Shown here piece by piece: positions 35,678 to 45,084 of a stretch of DNA of 64,000 nucleotides (position 1 is its first letter; every line of letters begins with the position of its first letter). The notes beneath the pieces were generated by a model. That model made no database searches, had not been told where the DNA came from, and saw only the letters and a list, made by a program, of their open reading frames with translations. The stretch spans positions 1 to 64,000 of the forward strand of contig NZ_MVHT01000020.1 in assembly GCF_002086275.1 (NCBI RefSeq). Direction: 5' to 3'. The translations under genes were made by a program, and so were the position numbers. The DNA is from Mycobacterium intermedium (GTDB lineage: Bacteria > Actinomycetota > Actinomycetes > Mycobacteriales > Mycobacteriaceae).

Positions 35678-36907
35678 ATGCCGTCACGCGACCTTTCCTT
35701 CCCGGTGTTCGACGCCGACAACCACTTCTACGAGCCCAAGGAAGCGCTGACCAAGTTCCTGCCGGAGCACCGCAAGGGTGTCATCGACTACATCGACGTC
35801 CGTGGCCGCACCAAGATCATGGTGCGCAACGTGGTCAGTGACTACATTCCGAACCCGACGTTCGAGATCGTGGCACGCCCGGGCGCTCAGGAGGAGTACT
35901 TCCGGCATGGCAGCGGCGGCAAGAGCTTCCGTGAGGTGATGGGCAAGCCGATGAAGTCGATCCCGGCGTTCCGCAATCCCGAGGCGCGCCTGGAAGTCCT
36001 CGACGGACTTGGCTTGGACTACACGCTGATGTTCCCGACGCTGGCCTCCCTGGTGGAGGAGCGGTTGAAGGACGACCCGGAACTGATCCTGGACATCATC
36101 CACGGGCTGAACCAGTGGATGTACGAGACCTGGCAGTTCAACTATGAAGACCGCATCTTCTCCACGCCGGTCATCAATCTGGCCATCGTCGATCGGGCCC
36201 TCGAGGAACTCGACTGGTGTCTGCAGCGGGGCGCCAAGACCGTCTTGGTCCGGCCCGCGCCGGTGCCCGGCTATCGCGGCACCCGGTCCTTTGGCCTGCC
36301 CGAGTTCGACCCGTTCTGGGATGCGTGCGTCAAGGCCGGCATCCCGGTATCGATGCACGCCTCGGACAGCGGATACGCCGAATACCTCAATGACTGGGAG
36401 CCCGGCGACGAATACAAGCCATTCAAGCCGACCGCGTTTCGCATGGTCGCGATGGGCAAGCGGCCCATCGAAGACACCATGGCCGCGTTGGTCTGCCACG
36501 GCGCGCTCACCCGCAATCCCGATCTGCGCATCCTGTCGGTCGAGAATGGTGGATCGTGGGTGCCGTACCTGTTCTACCAATTCAAGAACGTCTACGCGAA
36601 GATGCCGCAGGAGTTCCCCGAAGACCCGATCCAGGCCTTCAGGCGGTGCGTGTACGTCGCACCCTTCTGGGAAGACGACTTCAAGAAGATGGCCGATCTG
36701 TGCGGCGTCGACCGCATCATCTTCGGCTCGGACTGGCCGCATCCGGAGGGCTTGTCCGATCCGATCAGCCTGGTCGACGACCTCGAAAGCCAGGGCCTGG
36801 ACGAGGAGGGGGTCCGGAAAGTGATGGGGGGCAACATGATCGACCTCTTCAAAGTCCCCAACGAGATCGTCCACCGGCCCGACGTACCCGCGCTCGTGCT
36901 CACCTGA
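35678..36907 (+). CDS. Amidohydrolase-family (PF04909-type) protein
   Basis: 409 residues from the ATG at 35678, with AGGAG 8 bp upstream. The metal-site start is FDADNHFYEP and the terminal motif GSDWPHPEG. Between them are IPVSMHASDSGY and LSVENGGSW, matching the His and Glu-bearing strands. Paralog of 20921-22114 along its length, sharing YIPNPTF or FIPNPTF after the first strand. Substrate unknown; a metal-dependent hydrolase or decarboxylase. Confidence 0.9.
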   Translation: MPSRDLSFPVFDADNHFYEPKEALTKFLPEHRKGVIDYIDVRGRTKIMVRNVVSDYIPNPTFEIVARPGAQEEYFRHGSGGKSFREVMGKPMKSIPAFRNPEARLEVLDGLGLDYTLMFPTLASLVEERLKDDPELILDIIHGLNQWMYETWQFNYEDRIFSTPVINLAIVDRALEELDWCLQRGAKTVLVRPAPVPGYRGTRSFGLPEFDPFWDACVKAGIPVSMHASDSGYAEYLNDWEPGDEYKPFKPTAFRMVAMGKRPIEDTMAALVCHGALTRNPDLRILSVENGGSWVPYLFYQFKNVYAKMPQEFPEDPIQAFRRCVYVAPFWEDDFKKMADLCGVDRIIFGSDWPHPEGLSDPISLVDDLESQGLDEEGVRKVMGGNMIDLFKVPNEIVHRPDVPALVLT

Positions 36908-36927
36908 TTTCGCCCGGGCATCGGGAA

Positions 36928-37674
36928 TTGACGTCGTCAACGCGCCGCGTTGCGCTGTTGGCACGAGTGGTCGGGCCGGTTCTCCTGCTCGTGCAGTGCG
37001 CCAACCCGGCGCCACCTCCTGCCGCGACATCAGCACCGTCCGTGTCGCCGTCCTCGACGGTCGCGGCGCCGACCAGCACGTCGGCGCCCAGCGCATCACC
37101 AACTCCGGCGCCAACCTCCGCTGCCGCGGCCGTGCAACCGGTCACCGCCGCCGACCTCGGCAACACGTGGCGCCCGGAGTGCCCCGTGGAGCCAGAGCAG
37201 TTGCGCCGGGTTGAGCTCTCCTACAGGGGTTTTGACGGCCAGATCCACCGCGGCGCGCTCATCGTACACGAAGAGTTGGTGCCGGACGTGATCGCGATCT
37301 TCGACGATCTTCTGCGATTGGGCTATCCGGTCGAGAAGATGCGCACGGTCGACCACTACCCGGACGCCGACGACGAAGCATCCATGGAGGACAACAACAC
37401 GTCGGCGTTCAATTGCCGGCGCATCCCGGGCAGTGACGAATGGTCCCTGCACGCCTACGGCCGGGCTGTCGACATCAACACGTTGATCAACCCCTGCCTC
37501 TACGTCAGCGGTTATTTCGAACCCCGGAACGCGGCGGACTACCTGGACCGCGACCGAACCGACCCGGGACTGATCCACGCTGGGGACCCGGCCGAACGCG
37601 CCTTCACCGATCGGGGCTGGCAATGGGGCGGCTACTGGAAAACTCCCGACTACCAGCACTTCGAGCGCGCCTGA
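36928..37674 (+). CDS. Exported M15-family peptidase (D-Ala-D-Ala carboxypeptidase-like)
   Basis: 248 residues from a TTG at 36928; other starts are possible because no strong ribosome-binding site is seen. A hydrophobic segment at 7-23 ends in LLLVQC, an imperfect lipobox, followed by a Ser/Pro/Thr/Ala linker to about 72. The M15 zinc site appears as SLHAYGRAVDIN (His and Asp) and a late DYQHFE (His). Such peptidases trim peptidoglycan stem peptides. It lies next to two other wall-related genes on the opposite strand. Confidence 0.85.
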   Translation: MTSSTRRVALLARVVGPVLLLVQCANPAPPPAATSAPSVSPSSTVAAPTSTSAPSASPTPAPTSAAAAVQPVTAADLGNTWRPECPVEPEQLRRVELSYRGFDGQIHRGALIVHEELVPDVIAIFDDLLRLGYPVEKMRTVDHYPDADDEASMEDNNTSAFNCRRIPGSDEWSLHAYGRAVDINTLINPCLYVSGYFEPRNAADYLDRDRTDPGLIHAGDPAERAFTDRGWQWGGYWKTPDYQHFERA

Positions 37675-37700
37675 GCCTGAACTACTGTGCCGTTGCGGGC

Positions 37701-39227
37701 TTACAGGTCCAGGGCCCGGGCTGTCAATGTCGCGACCTCACCGCGCAAGTCCGATATGGGTGCACTGCCTCGCACGAGGATCGAGTTCGAAAGCAGTACG
37801 ACGTAGGTATCCGAAGTCGGGTCTATCCAAATGGAGGTTCCGGTGAAGCCCGTGTGGCCGAAGCTCCCAACGGGAAAGACCCTCCCGCGCGCACCGGACA
37901 GGGGCGTATCGATGTCCCAACCGAAGCCGCGCAGGTTTTGCCCCGGGATCGCCGGATAGCGCGGTGCGAGCAGCGGATCCCTCGTATTGGGTCTTGTTGC
38001 AACGGCTTCCCGGGTGGCGGTGTTGGCTGCCTCCAGTTGCCCCGGCGCATGTCCCGGCTGCTGCGGCGAGATCATCATCTCCAAAGTTGCTTGCGTCAGC
38101 GGAAACTCGCTGGGGCGACCCGCGAGCCGGTCGAGCAGAGCCTGCGCAAAGGTGCTGACGTCGCGGGCCGTTGAGAACACTCCAGCATGCCCGGCCACTC
38201 CCCCCATCCGCCGCGCCGTCATGTCATGCACTGTGCCCCAAAGCAAGTAATTGAAGTCTGGGTTCTTGCTCGGATCTGCTGCATTCTCTTCGTCGCGCGC
38301 CGTCGGGGCGATGCGCGGTAAGAGCTCGGTGCTCCAGGTTCCGGCCGGGCATTCATCCGGCTCGGTTCCCTCCCCGGGAGCCCACCCGACTGCAACTCCC
38401 CTAATCGTGTGCGGCCCACAGGCTTTGGCGGGAGGGAGGTAGCTGGTCTCCTGCAGACCGAGCGGTGCGAACACCTTTCGCTGAACGTAGACGTCCAAGG
38501 TCTCGCCGGTGATTTTCTCGAGCAGCGCGCCGAGCAGGATGTAGTTGATGTCCGAGTAGTGAAAAACCGTCCCGGGCTCTGATTCAAGCGGCGTCGTGAA
38601 TGCACGACGAAAACCCTCCGCTTTGTCCGCTCGCTCCAGTCCCCACGGATCTTTGAGTTCTACATCGTCCTTTTCGCCGGAGGTATGTGTGAGCAGCATG
38701 CGAATGGTCACCCGCGCGCGCCGTGGATCATTCGCCAAGTTGAAGTCGGGCAGATACTGCTGCACGGGATCGTCGACTCGGACAGCGCCTTGCTCGTAAA
38801 GCTGCATGATGGCCGTCGTGGTGGCGATCGGCTTGGTCAACGACGCCAGATCGAAGATGGTGTCCTCGGTCATCGGGTCTGCGGGTGCCGGCTTTCCATC
38901 CAAGCCTGGTTCGCTCGCCAGCCTCCGCACGCCGTAGGCCTCGTGAAAGACGATATTGCCGCCGTGCCCGACCACCAGGACGGCACCCGGTAGTTTCTCT
39001 GCCGCAACCGCATCGTTGATCAGCTTGGACACAGCCTCGAAGCCGGGTGGGGGGACGACATCGGGCATCTTGGGAACCGTTGCGCGCAGCGATCTTTGAG
39101 CACGCGATGTCGGCGCTGACGCAGTGCTGGTACCTTTCGCCGGGTGCGTCGGCTCGCCGTGCGAGCAACCCACGACCACAAGCATCACGGTTCCGGCCAC
39201 TGCGGCCTTACGAAAAACCTTCCGCAC
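37701..39227 (-). CDS. Beta-lactamase-family (class C/penicillin-binding-like) lipoprotein
   Basis: 508 residues from a GTG sharing one base with the stop of the kinase-etherase gene. The lipobox is VVVGC (Cys21). The serine-hydrolase motifs are SLTK (SxxK), YSD in FHYSDINY, and HTG in FGHTGFTG. The length and layout recall B. subtilis YbbE, which lies beside the MurNAc-recycling genes. It is probably an exported esterase, peptidase or carboxypeptidase acting on muropeptides rather than a drug-resistance enzyme. The coupling to MurQ supports that. Confidence 0.88.
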   Translation of the reverse strand: MRKVFRKAAVAGTVMLVVVGCSHGEPTHPAKGTSTASAPTSRAQRSLRATVPKMPDVVPPPGFEAVSKLINDAVAAEKLPGAVLVVGHGGNIVFHEAYGVRRLASEPGLDGKPAPADPMTEDTIFDLASLTKPIATTTAIMQLYEQGAVRVDDPVQQYLPDFNLANDPRRARVTIRMLLTHTSGEKDDVELKDPWGLERADKAEGFRRAFTTPLESEPGTVFHYSDINYILLGALLEKITGETLDVYVQRKVFAPLGLQETSYLPPAKACGPHTIRGVAVGWAPGEGTEPDECPAGTWSTELLPRIAPTARDEENAADPSKNPDFNYLLWGTVHDMTARRMGGVAGHAGVFSTARDVSTFAQALLDRLAGRPSEFPLTQATLEMMISPQQPGHAPGQLEAANTATREAVATRPNTRDPLLAPRYPAIPGQNLRGFGWDIDTPLSGARGRVFPVGSFGHTGFTGTSIWIDPTSDTYVVLLSNSILVRGSAPISDLRGEVATLTARALDL

Positions 39228-40954
39228 TACGTCTCCCCTGAAGTCTCCCCTGAAGTCTCCCCTGCCAGAGCATCCCGTACCCGTCCCCCCGACCGCTCCA
39301 ACCGGACCGCGGCCTCGGCGGCGTCAACGCCCCCGAGGAGCGCGACGATCGCGGTCTTGGCGTGACCGCCCGCAGCGGCAAGCGCGGCGGTCGCGGCGTC
39401 CTCTTCGACGCCGGCCGCGTCGCGCACGATTCGGACGGTCCGGCGGCGCAGCTTCGCGTTGGTCGCCCGCACGTCGACCATTCGCGGTCCATAGGCTTTG
39501 CCGAGCGCGATCATCACGCTCGTCGAGATCGCGTTCAGCACGATCTTTTGTGCTGTCCCCGCCGTCAGCCGCGTCGAGCCGGCAAGAACTTCTGGTCCGG
39601 TCAACAGTTCGATGACAATATCGGCGGTCGCCTCACTGCCGGCGTTGTTGACGACGGCGACGGTCAGCGCCCCCGCCGCGCGCGCATGGTCGAGCGCCCC
39701 AAGCACATACGGCGTGCGGCCGGACGCGGTGATGCCGACCAGCGCATCGGCTGCGGTCAGATCGGCTAGGTCCGCCGGGTCGAAGGCGTCTTCCGCGCCG
39801 TCGATCGCCATGGTCAGCGCCGCCGGGCCGCCGGCGATCACGCCACGCACCAGATCGGTGTTGAACGTCGGCCCGCACTCGGCGGCGTCGAGCACACCGA
39901 GCCGACCCGGTGTCCCGGCACCGGCATAAACCAGGCGCCCACCGCCGTCCAGTCGCGCCGCGATCGCCTCCGCCGCCGCCGTGATCCGCGGGACCGCCGC
40001 CAGCAGTGCGCCGTGTGCGTCGCCCTCGGCGGCGACGAGCAGCGCGACGATGTCACCGATCGGCCTCGCATCGAGGTCGTCCAGTCCGGGCCTCGCGGCC
40101 TCGGTGGCTAGCGCGTCGAGCCGGTCGCAAACGGCACCCGCCTGCAGCCGGATGACGTGCGGCTCGTGGATCGCACTGAGCCGCAAGGTGCCGTCGAGGG
40201 CGTCACCGGCAGGTGCGACGAGGTCGAGTCGCTCGCGCAGCGCTTTCACCCCGGCGAGGCCGCCGACCATCGTCACCGGGCCGCCGCCCACCGCGCGGGC
40301 GGTCGCTGCCAGCGACTCCGCCGCGGCGTTGACGATTGCCGACGCCACCGCGTCGTCTCTCGCTGCCAGGACGTCCGGCGCGAACGACGCGAGTGCGGCA
40401 GGATCGGTGAGCTGTCCCGGCCAGGTTCGCGGCGGACCAAAGCGGGCGCATGCGGCGTCGATCAACGCGGTGGCCGGTCCGCGGCCGTCGAACGCGCGCA
40501 GTGCCGCACGCAACCCGGCGGTTCCGATCCAGACGCCGCCGCCCTCGTCGCCCAGCCATGGACCCCAGCCGTCGGCGGTTCGCAAGGCAGCCTGCGCGTC
40601 GATCGAGAGCGCGACGACGCCGGTGCCCACGAGGAGCACCACGCCCGGCTTGCCATCCAGCGCGCCGGCGTGGGCGATCACGCCGTCACTGGTCACGGCG
40701 ACCCGCTGGGCCCGCAGTGAACGCAGCAGCGCCTCGCCCAGCACGCGTGCCGCATCGGGGTTCGTCAACGCTCCGGCGGCGCCCACGATCACCTCTTCGA
40801 TCGGCCCGAACTGCCCGGCCACAGCACGGATCGATGCCTCCGCGGCCCTCACTCCGCCCGGCGTCGCGAGGCCGGGCGCCCCAGCCCCCTCGATTCTGCG
40901 GCCGCCTCCAGCCGCCCGGCACGACGTCTTGCCGAGGTCGACGGAAAGGATCAC
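39227..40954 (-). CDS. murQ: Fused amino-sugar kinase (BadF/NagK-type) and N-acetylmuramic acid 6-phosphate etherase (MurQ)
   Basis: 575 residues from the GTG at 40954; the frame extends further but runs antisense to the PE-lipase gene and is not coding there. The N-terminal half (1-about 270) is a BadF/NagK-type kinase: SVDLGKTSCRA, SDGVIAHAGAL and WGPWLGDEGGG. The C-terminal half (about 300-565) is MurQ: AGAGTPGRLGVLDAAECGPT holds the catalytic Glu, followed by GAEDAFDP and GITASGRTPYVLGAL of the SIS fold. The two activities in sequence would turn MurNAc into MurNAc-6-P and then GlcNAc-6-P plus D-lactate. The C-terminus is a short repeat (SGET units). Confidence 0.92.
   Translation of the reverse strand: MILSVDLGKTSCRAAGGGRRIEGAGAPGLATPGGVRAAEASIRAVAGQFGPIEEVIVGAAGALTNPDAARVLGEALLRSLRAQRVAVTSDGVIAHAGALDGKPGVVLLVGTGVVALSIDAQAALRTADGWGPWLGDEGGGVWIGTAGLRAALRAFDGRGPATALIDAACARFGPPRTWPGQLTDPAALASFAPDVLAARDDAVASAIVNAAAESLAATARAVGGGPVTMVGGLAGVKALRERLDLVAPAGDALDGTLRLSAIHEPHVIRLQAGAVCDRLDALATEAARPGLDDLDARPIGDIVALLVAAEGDAHGALLAAVPRITAAAEAIAARLDGGGRLVYAGAGTPGRLGVLDAAECGPTFNTDLVRGVIAGGPAALTMAIDGAEDAFDPADLADLTAADALVGITASGRTPYVLGALDHARAAGALTVAVVNNAGSEATADIVIELLTGPEVLAGSTRLTAGTAQKIVLNAISTSVMIALGKAYGPRMVDVRATNAKLRRRTVRIVRDAAGVEEDAATAALAAAGGHAKTAIVALLGGVDAAEAAVRLERSGGRVRDALAGETSGETSGET
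39229..39264 (-). repeat. Three tandem 12-bp units carrying ribosome-binding sequence
   Basis: On the minus strand CAGGGGAGACTT occurs twice and then as CAGGGGAGACGT, running straight into TAGTG. The repeats encode the last residues of the etherase (Ser-Gly-Glu-Thr units). Each carries AGGGGAG, a Shine-Dalgarno-like sequence for the following GTG. The unit length keeps the frame. Confidence 0.85.
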
Positions 40955-40956
40955 CC

Positions 40957-40970
40957 GACCAATATTGGTC
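40957..40970. promoter_or_regulatory. 14-bp palindrome at the murQ-fusion start
   Basis: GACCAATATTGGTC is a perfect palindrome ending 3 bp before the GTG start at 40954. The position would block transcription or translation initiation. It resembles operators of GntR- or RpiR-type sugar regulators; no such regulator is adjacent. Confidence 0.65.
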
Positions 40971-40989
40971 AGCTTCGCGCGACTTGCAA

Positions 40990-42372
40990 TCAGGCCGCGA
41001 TACCCAGCTGCTGGTTGATCTGCGGCCAATACCGCAAACCGTCGAGGGTGAGGATGAGCCAGTCGTGGATTTGGCCGTTGGCCAAGACGAACGAGATCGG
41101 TGCGAGTTGGGCGACGGCCCTTTCCTGCAGCCGGAATACGTCGGGCGACAGAATGTCGAGATTGCCCGAGTACACGAACGTCGGCGGAAGTCCGGCGAAA
41201 TTCGTCCCGTACAGCGGGCTGACCAACGGGTCCGTCACCGGCAGGCCGCCTGCCCACACCTTGCCGATCTGCATCGCCGGCCCCCACGGGAGCAGCGGAT
41301 CCTGAACGAACGCGATGTTGGGGTTGGTCATCGTCAGGTCTAGCCATGGCGAGAGCAGCACCATTCTCGACGGTACGGGGTTGCCGAGGCCGACCATGCG
41401 GTTGACCGCCGCTAGTGCGAGGTTGCCGCCCGCGGAGTCGCCGATCACGCTGACGTTGGCCGCGCCGTGGGCGGTGACTTGCGAGTTGATGAAGCTGGCC
41501 AGCTGAGGTACCACCAACCCGGCGGTACCGCCTTCCTGCAGCAACGGGTAAATCGGCACCTGAATGGTCGCGCCGGTCTGGTGGGCCATCACCGAGTAAT
41601 GGATCCAGTGCAGGAACGACGGCGGGAAGATGAACGCGCCGCCGTGAATGGCGACGACGTTTTCGCCGGTGGGATTCATCGGCGTGATCTGCACGATCCG
41701 CATGCCGTCACTGCTGTAGAACTGGACCGTTTCGCCCAACCGCAGGTTCAAGAACGGTGGCGGGGAGTTGCCGATGAACCACGACAGCGGCGGGACATCG
41801 CTGGCAAGCAGTTGCAGCAGCGGATTGTTCGGCATCGAAATTCCCGTTTCGAGTCCGGACAACGCCAGCAGCGGCTTCACCGGGTACAGCGCGGCGGTTT
41901 CCAGTCTGTTGATGATCGAGGGCACACCGGTGAAGGTCCCCGCCTCGGTGGCAGGAAACGGTGGAGCGGCCGGCGCACCCACGATCTCGGTGAAGAAGTA
42001 GTTGGCAACCCGAGCGAACCCGGTGGCCACGTTCGCCGGGGCCTGCAGGATTTCCTGCCCGGCGGCCTCGAAGCCTTGCAAGACGGACGCACCGGCCGCC
42101 TCAGCGCTGGCATACGACCCGGCCGCGCTGTTCAGTGCCCGCACAAACTCCGCATGAAATGTCGCCGCCTGCGCGCTGAAAGCTTGATAGCCCTGGCCGT
42201 GGGCGGAGAAAAACGCCGAGATCGCTGCTGACACCTCGTCCTGGGCGGCAGCCAATACCTCCGTGGTGGCAGCTGCCATGCCCTGGTTTGCCGTCGCGAC
42301 GACCGAACCGATCGAGGCCACATCCGTGGCCGCGGCGGACACTACTTCCGGCAACGCATACACATACGACAC
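40990..42372 (-). CDS. LipY-like PE-domain lipase/esterase, copy 1
   Basis: 460 residues. The PE domain (1-about 98) has the usual helical hairpin and the YxxxE type VII secretion signal (YASAE at 87-91). A linker of about 95 residues includes PVKPLLALSGLET, then GNSPPPFLN begins the hydrolase domain. Catalytic features are HGG (243-245), Ser313 in GDSAGG, Asp406 and His436 in IHDW. LipY of M. tuberculosis is an ESX-5-secreted triacylglycerol lipase with this organisation. This copy has the longest linker of the three and looks closest to LipY. Confidence 0.92.
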   Translation of the reverse strand: MSYVYALPEVVSAAATDVASIGSVVATANQGMAAATTEVLAAAQDEVSAAISAFFSAHGQGYQAFSAQAATFHAEFVRALNSAAGSYASAEAAGASVLQGFEAAGQEILQAPANVATGFARVANYFFTEIVGAPAAPPFPATEAGTFTGVPSIINRLETAALYPVKPLLALSGLETGISMPNNPLLQLLASDVPPLSWFIGNSPPPFLNLRLGETVQFYSSDGMRIVQITPMNPTGENVVAIHGGAFIFPPSFLHWIHYSVMAHQTGATIQVPIYPLLQEGGTAGLVVPQLASFINSQVTAHGAANVSVIGDSAGGNLALAAVNRMVGLGNPVPSRMVLLSPWLDLTMTNPNIAFVQDPLLPWGPAMQIGKVWAGGLPVTDPLVSPLYGTNFAGLPPTFVYSGNLDILSPDVFRLQERAVAQLAPISFVLANGQIHDWLILTLDGLRYWPQINQQLGIAA

Positions 42373-42577
42373 CGCGCCGCTCCCCTACGTCGGGGCAACT
42401 TCCCCCAGTTGCCTGTCACTTGACGATCGCCGTTATCGGAGCTTATGCCCGCAGCTATGGCTTGGGGAGCGGCTTGTGTGAATTGCCCACTCCTTGCCCG
42501 AGCCGGCTCCAGGTCGCGCCAGGTCTTGCGCGTGAATGCCGCGATGAATTTAGGGCGCGCCGACAGTCGGTATTGAT

Positions 42578-43111
42578 GTGACTGAAGAACGATTGATCGC
42601 TACCACCACCATCAACGCTCCCGCCAACGTGATCTTCGACGTGCTCGCCGACCCGGGTGCGCACGCGAGCATCGACGGCACAGGTTGGGTGCGCGAACCC
42701 CTCGACCCCCAACGCCTGACCGGTCCGGGCCAGATCTTCCGGATGGCGATGTATCACGACAACCACCCGGACAAGCACTACGAAATGGCCAATCGCGTCG
42801 TCGCGTACGACCCGCCGAACACCATCGCATGGGAGCCGGGTCAGGAAGTGTCCAAAGGAGCCCTCCGCCGGGATAGGGGAAACGCCGGGGACGAATCTGC
42901 CGACCTAGTGTTCGGAGGCTGGATCTGGCGCTACGACCTGACGCCCCTCGAGCCGTCGAAGACCGAGGTTCGGCTGACCTATGACTGGTCCGCGGTGCCG
43001 CAGGAGGGCAGGTTCATCGAATTCCCACCATTTCCCCGCGAGCATCTGGACAACTCGCTGAGCAATCTCGCAGCACTGGCGGTCCGGACCGCGACGATCT
43101 CGACGACCTAG
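42578..43111 (+). CDS. SRPBCC-family (polyketide cyclase/START-like) protein
   Basis: 177 residues from a GTG. It begins LIATTTINAPANVIFDVLADPG, the family's usual first strand and helix, and ends with a long helix. It is probably a hydrophobic ligand-binding protein. It lies between two PE-lipase genes on the other strand, with its own short promoter region. Confidence 0.85.
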   Translation: MTEERLIATTTINAPANVIFDVLADPGAHASIDGTGWVREPLDPQRLTGPGQIFRMAMYHDNHPDKHYEMANRVVAYDPPNTIAWEPGQEVSKGALRRDRGNAGDESADLVFGGWIWRYDLTPLEPSKTEVRLTYDWSAVPQEGRFIEFPPFPREHLDNSLSNLAALAVRTATISTT

Positions 43112-43120
43112 TCGAAGCGA

Positions 43121-44332
43121 TCAGGCCGTGATGCCAAGTTGCTGGTTGATCTGCGGCCAGTAGGGCAGGCCCCACGGGGTGAGCAGAATCCAGTCGTGAA
43201 TTCCGCCGGGGAAAAGTTCGAAGCCGAACGGGGCCCCCGCGGCGATGGCCGCTTGCTGCAGGATGGCCGCTTGGGCTGCGAGTGGATCCAACGAACCCGA
43301 GTAGACATACGTCGGCGGCAAACCGTCCAGTGATCCGTACAGCGGACTCGCCATGTAGTTGGTCACCCCGAGATTGCCCGCCCATACCGTGCCGATCCCT
43401 CTAGTCCCCACGTCCAACCACGGCGACAACAGCACCGCCGAATACGGCATCGGACCGAGCGGATCGGTCTGCCGCATGTACTGGAGGGCCGCGAGGGCGA
43501 GATTCCCGCCCGCGGAGTCGCCGGTCACGCTCACATTGGTCGACCCGTATTGAGCGATTTGCGACGAGATGAAGCGGGCGATCGTGGGCACGACCGTCCC
43601 CGCGGTGCCCCCTTCCTGCACCAACGGGTAGATCGGCACCTGGATGGTGGCGCCGGTCTGGTACGCGGTCACGGAGTAGTTGATCCAGTGGAAGAACGAC
43701 GGCGGGAAGATCAACGCGCCGCCATGCAGGGCAACCACGTACTCACCCGTGGGGTGAGCGGGCGTGATCTGGACGACGCGCATCCCCTCGTAGGTGGTGT
43801 ATTGGACCGTTTCACCAAGCAGCAAATTCAGCAACGGCGGCGGGGAGTTGCCGACAAGCCACGACAACGGCGGGATGTCGCTGGAAATCAGCCGTAACAG
43901 AGGGTTATTCGGCAACGCGGTTAGAGATTCAAGTCCAGACCACGCCTGACTTGCCAGTGCCGACGTTTCGGCAGCGAAAATGTTCGATACCTGGTGCAGT
44001 TGCCGATCGACACCCAGTACCGTCTGTTCCAGGGCAGCCAATGGCGACGCATTTGCCGCCTCAGCGGCCGTATATGCCCGCGTCGCGCTGGCCAACGCCT
44101 GCACAAACCGCTCGTGAAAAGCCGCCGCCTGCGCGGTGAGCGCTTGATACCCCTGGCCGTGGGCGGAAAACAGGGCCGCGATCGCGGTTGACACCTCGTC
44201 CTCCGCGGCGGCCAGCACCGCGGTTGTGGACTCTGCGACGCCGCGGTTTGCCGTCGCGACCGCAGTCCCGATGGAAACCACTTCTGTCACCGCCGTCGAC
44301 ATGACGTCGGGCAACGCAAAGACGTATGACAA
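43121..44332 (-). CDS. LipY-like PE-domain lipase/esterase, copy 2
   Basis: 403 residues. The PE domain has the secretion motif YTAAE at 87-91. The linker is shorter than in copy 1, with hydrolase sequence from GNSPPPLLN at about 161. Catalytic residues are HGG (203-205), Ser273 (GDSAGG), Asp349 and His379 (IHDW). All are intact, so activity is expected. Ends with the family's WPQINQQLGI. Confidence 0.92.
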   Translation of the reverse strand: MSYVFALPDVMSTAVTEVVSIGTAVATANRGVAESTTAVLAAAEDEVSTAIAALFSAHGQGYQALTAQAAAFHERFVQALASATRAYTAAEAANASPLAALEQTVLGVDRQLHQVSNIFAAETSALASQAWSGLESLTALPNNPLLRLISSDIPPLSWLVGNSPPPLLNLLLGETVQYTTYEGMRVVQITPAHPTGEYVVALHGGALIFPPSFFHWINYSVTAYQTGATIQVPIYPLVQEGGTAGTVVPTIARFISSQIAQYGSTNVSVTGDSAGGNLALAALQYMRQTDPLGPMPYSAVLLSPWLDVGTRGIGTVWAGNLGVTNYMASPLYGSLDGLPPTYVYSGSLDPLAAQAAILQQAAIAAGAPFGFELFPGGIHDWILLTPWGLPYWPQINQQLGITA

Positions 44333-44557
44333 GGCGCCGCTCCCGTATCCGAAGGCAACCTGCTGAAGGTTGCCCAGCTGTACCGATTGCTGGGTAGCCG
44401 GAGCTTAGGCACATACCGGGGGATTTCGGCGCAGTTTGCCTGAATTACGTATGAGCGGCAGGTCCGAGGGGACGATGTGACGCGGCGAAAGCGAAGTGGC
44501 CGAGCACTTTTCGCGAAAACGCCACGACGATCCGTACGCTTGCGTATGCTGCGGAAG

Positions 44558-45025
44558 ATGCAGGTTGCGCCGGATAATCTAGTTACTGCAGCACAAAATA
44601 TTGCGACCATCGGGTCGGACTTGAAGTTCGCTCATTCTGAAGCGGCGGTCCCGATGACGAACATCGCCAGCGCGGGGGCCGACGAGGTCTCCGCAGCGAT
44701 AGCTGAGGCGTTCGCTGCACATGGCCAGAGCTTTCAGCAAGTGACCGACCAAGCGATAGCGTTCCACGACCAATTCGTGCAAACACTGACGGGGAGCGCG
44801 AACGCCTACAAGAGTGCCGAGACCTCTAACGCCTCAGTGTTGTCTGAGGCGGCTTCAATATTGCCCGCCGCCGCCGCACCCGCCGAGGACAACGGCTGGG
44901 TCACCCTGATCCAATTGGGCGCACTAGCCCTGTCGCCCTTCATCGTGGTGGCTTTGTTGGGCACCTTGTCCACCCTGCTGGCCACCTATTGGGCGGTGCA
45001 GTTCTTGGGCACCGTACTCGGCTAG
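44558..45025 (+). CDS. PE-family protein with C-terminal membrane helices
   Basis: 155 residues from the ATG at 44558, the start that gives a standard PE opening ([20 protein letters not shown]). An upstream ATG at 44546 is possible. The PE domain ends with YKSAE, a type VII secretion signal. Instead of a repeat or enzyme domain, the C-terminus is hydrophobic (about 113-155), probably one or two membrane helices. A similar protein is encoded at 59587-60153. Function unknown; possibly a channel or anchor in the outer layer. Confidence 0.85.
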   Translation: MQVAPDNLVTAAQNIATIGSDLKFAHSEAAVPMTNIASAGADEVSAAIAEAFAAHGQSFQQVTDQAIAFHDQFVQTLTGSANAYKSAETSNASVLSEAASILPAAAAPAEDNGWVTLIQLGALALSPFIVVALLGTLSTLLATYWAVQFLGTVLG

Positions 45026-45084
45026 CGCGAGCGTCAGGACGGGTAGCGGGGGATTGCCAGTACACAAACCCCGCCACTGCGACC

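Noticed and set aside
40955..41347. N-terminal extension of the kinase-MurQ fusion
   Set aside because: The open frame is antisense to the C-terminus of the PE-lipase gene and has Arg/Gly/Pro-biased composition; the kinase fold begins at 40954.
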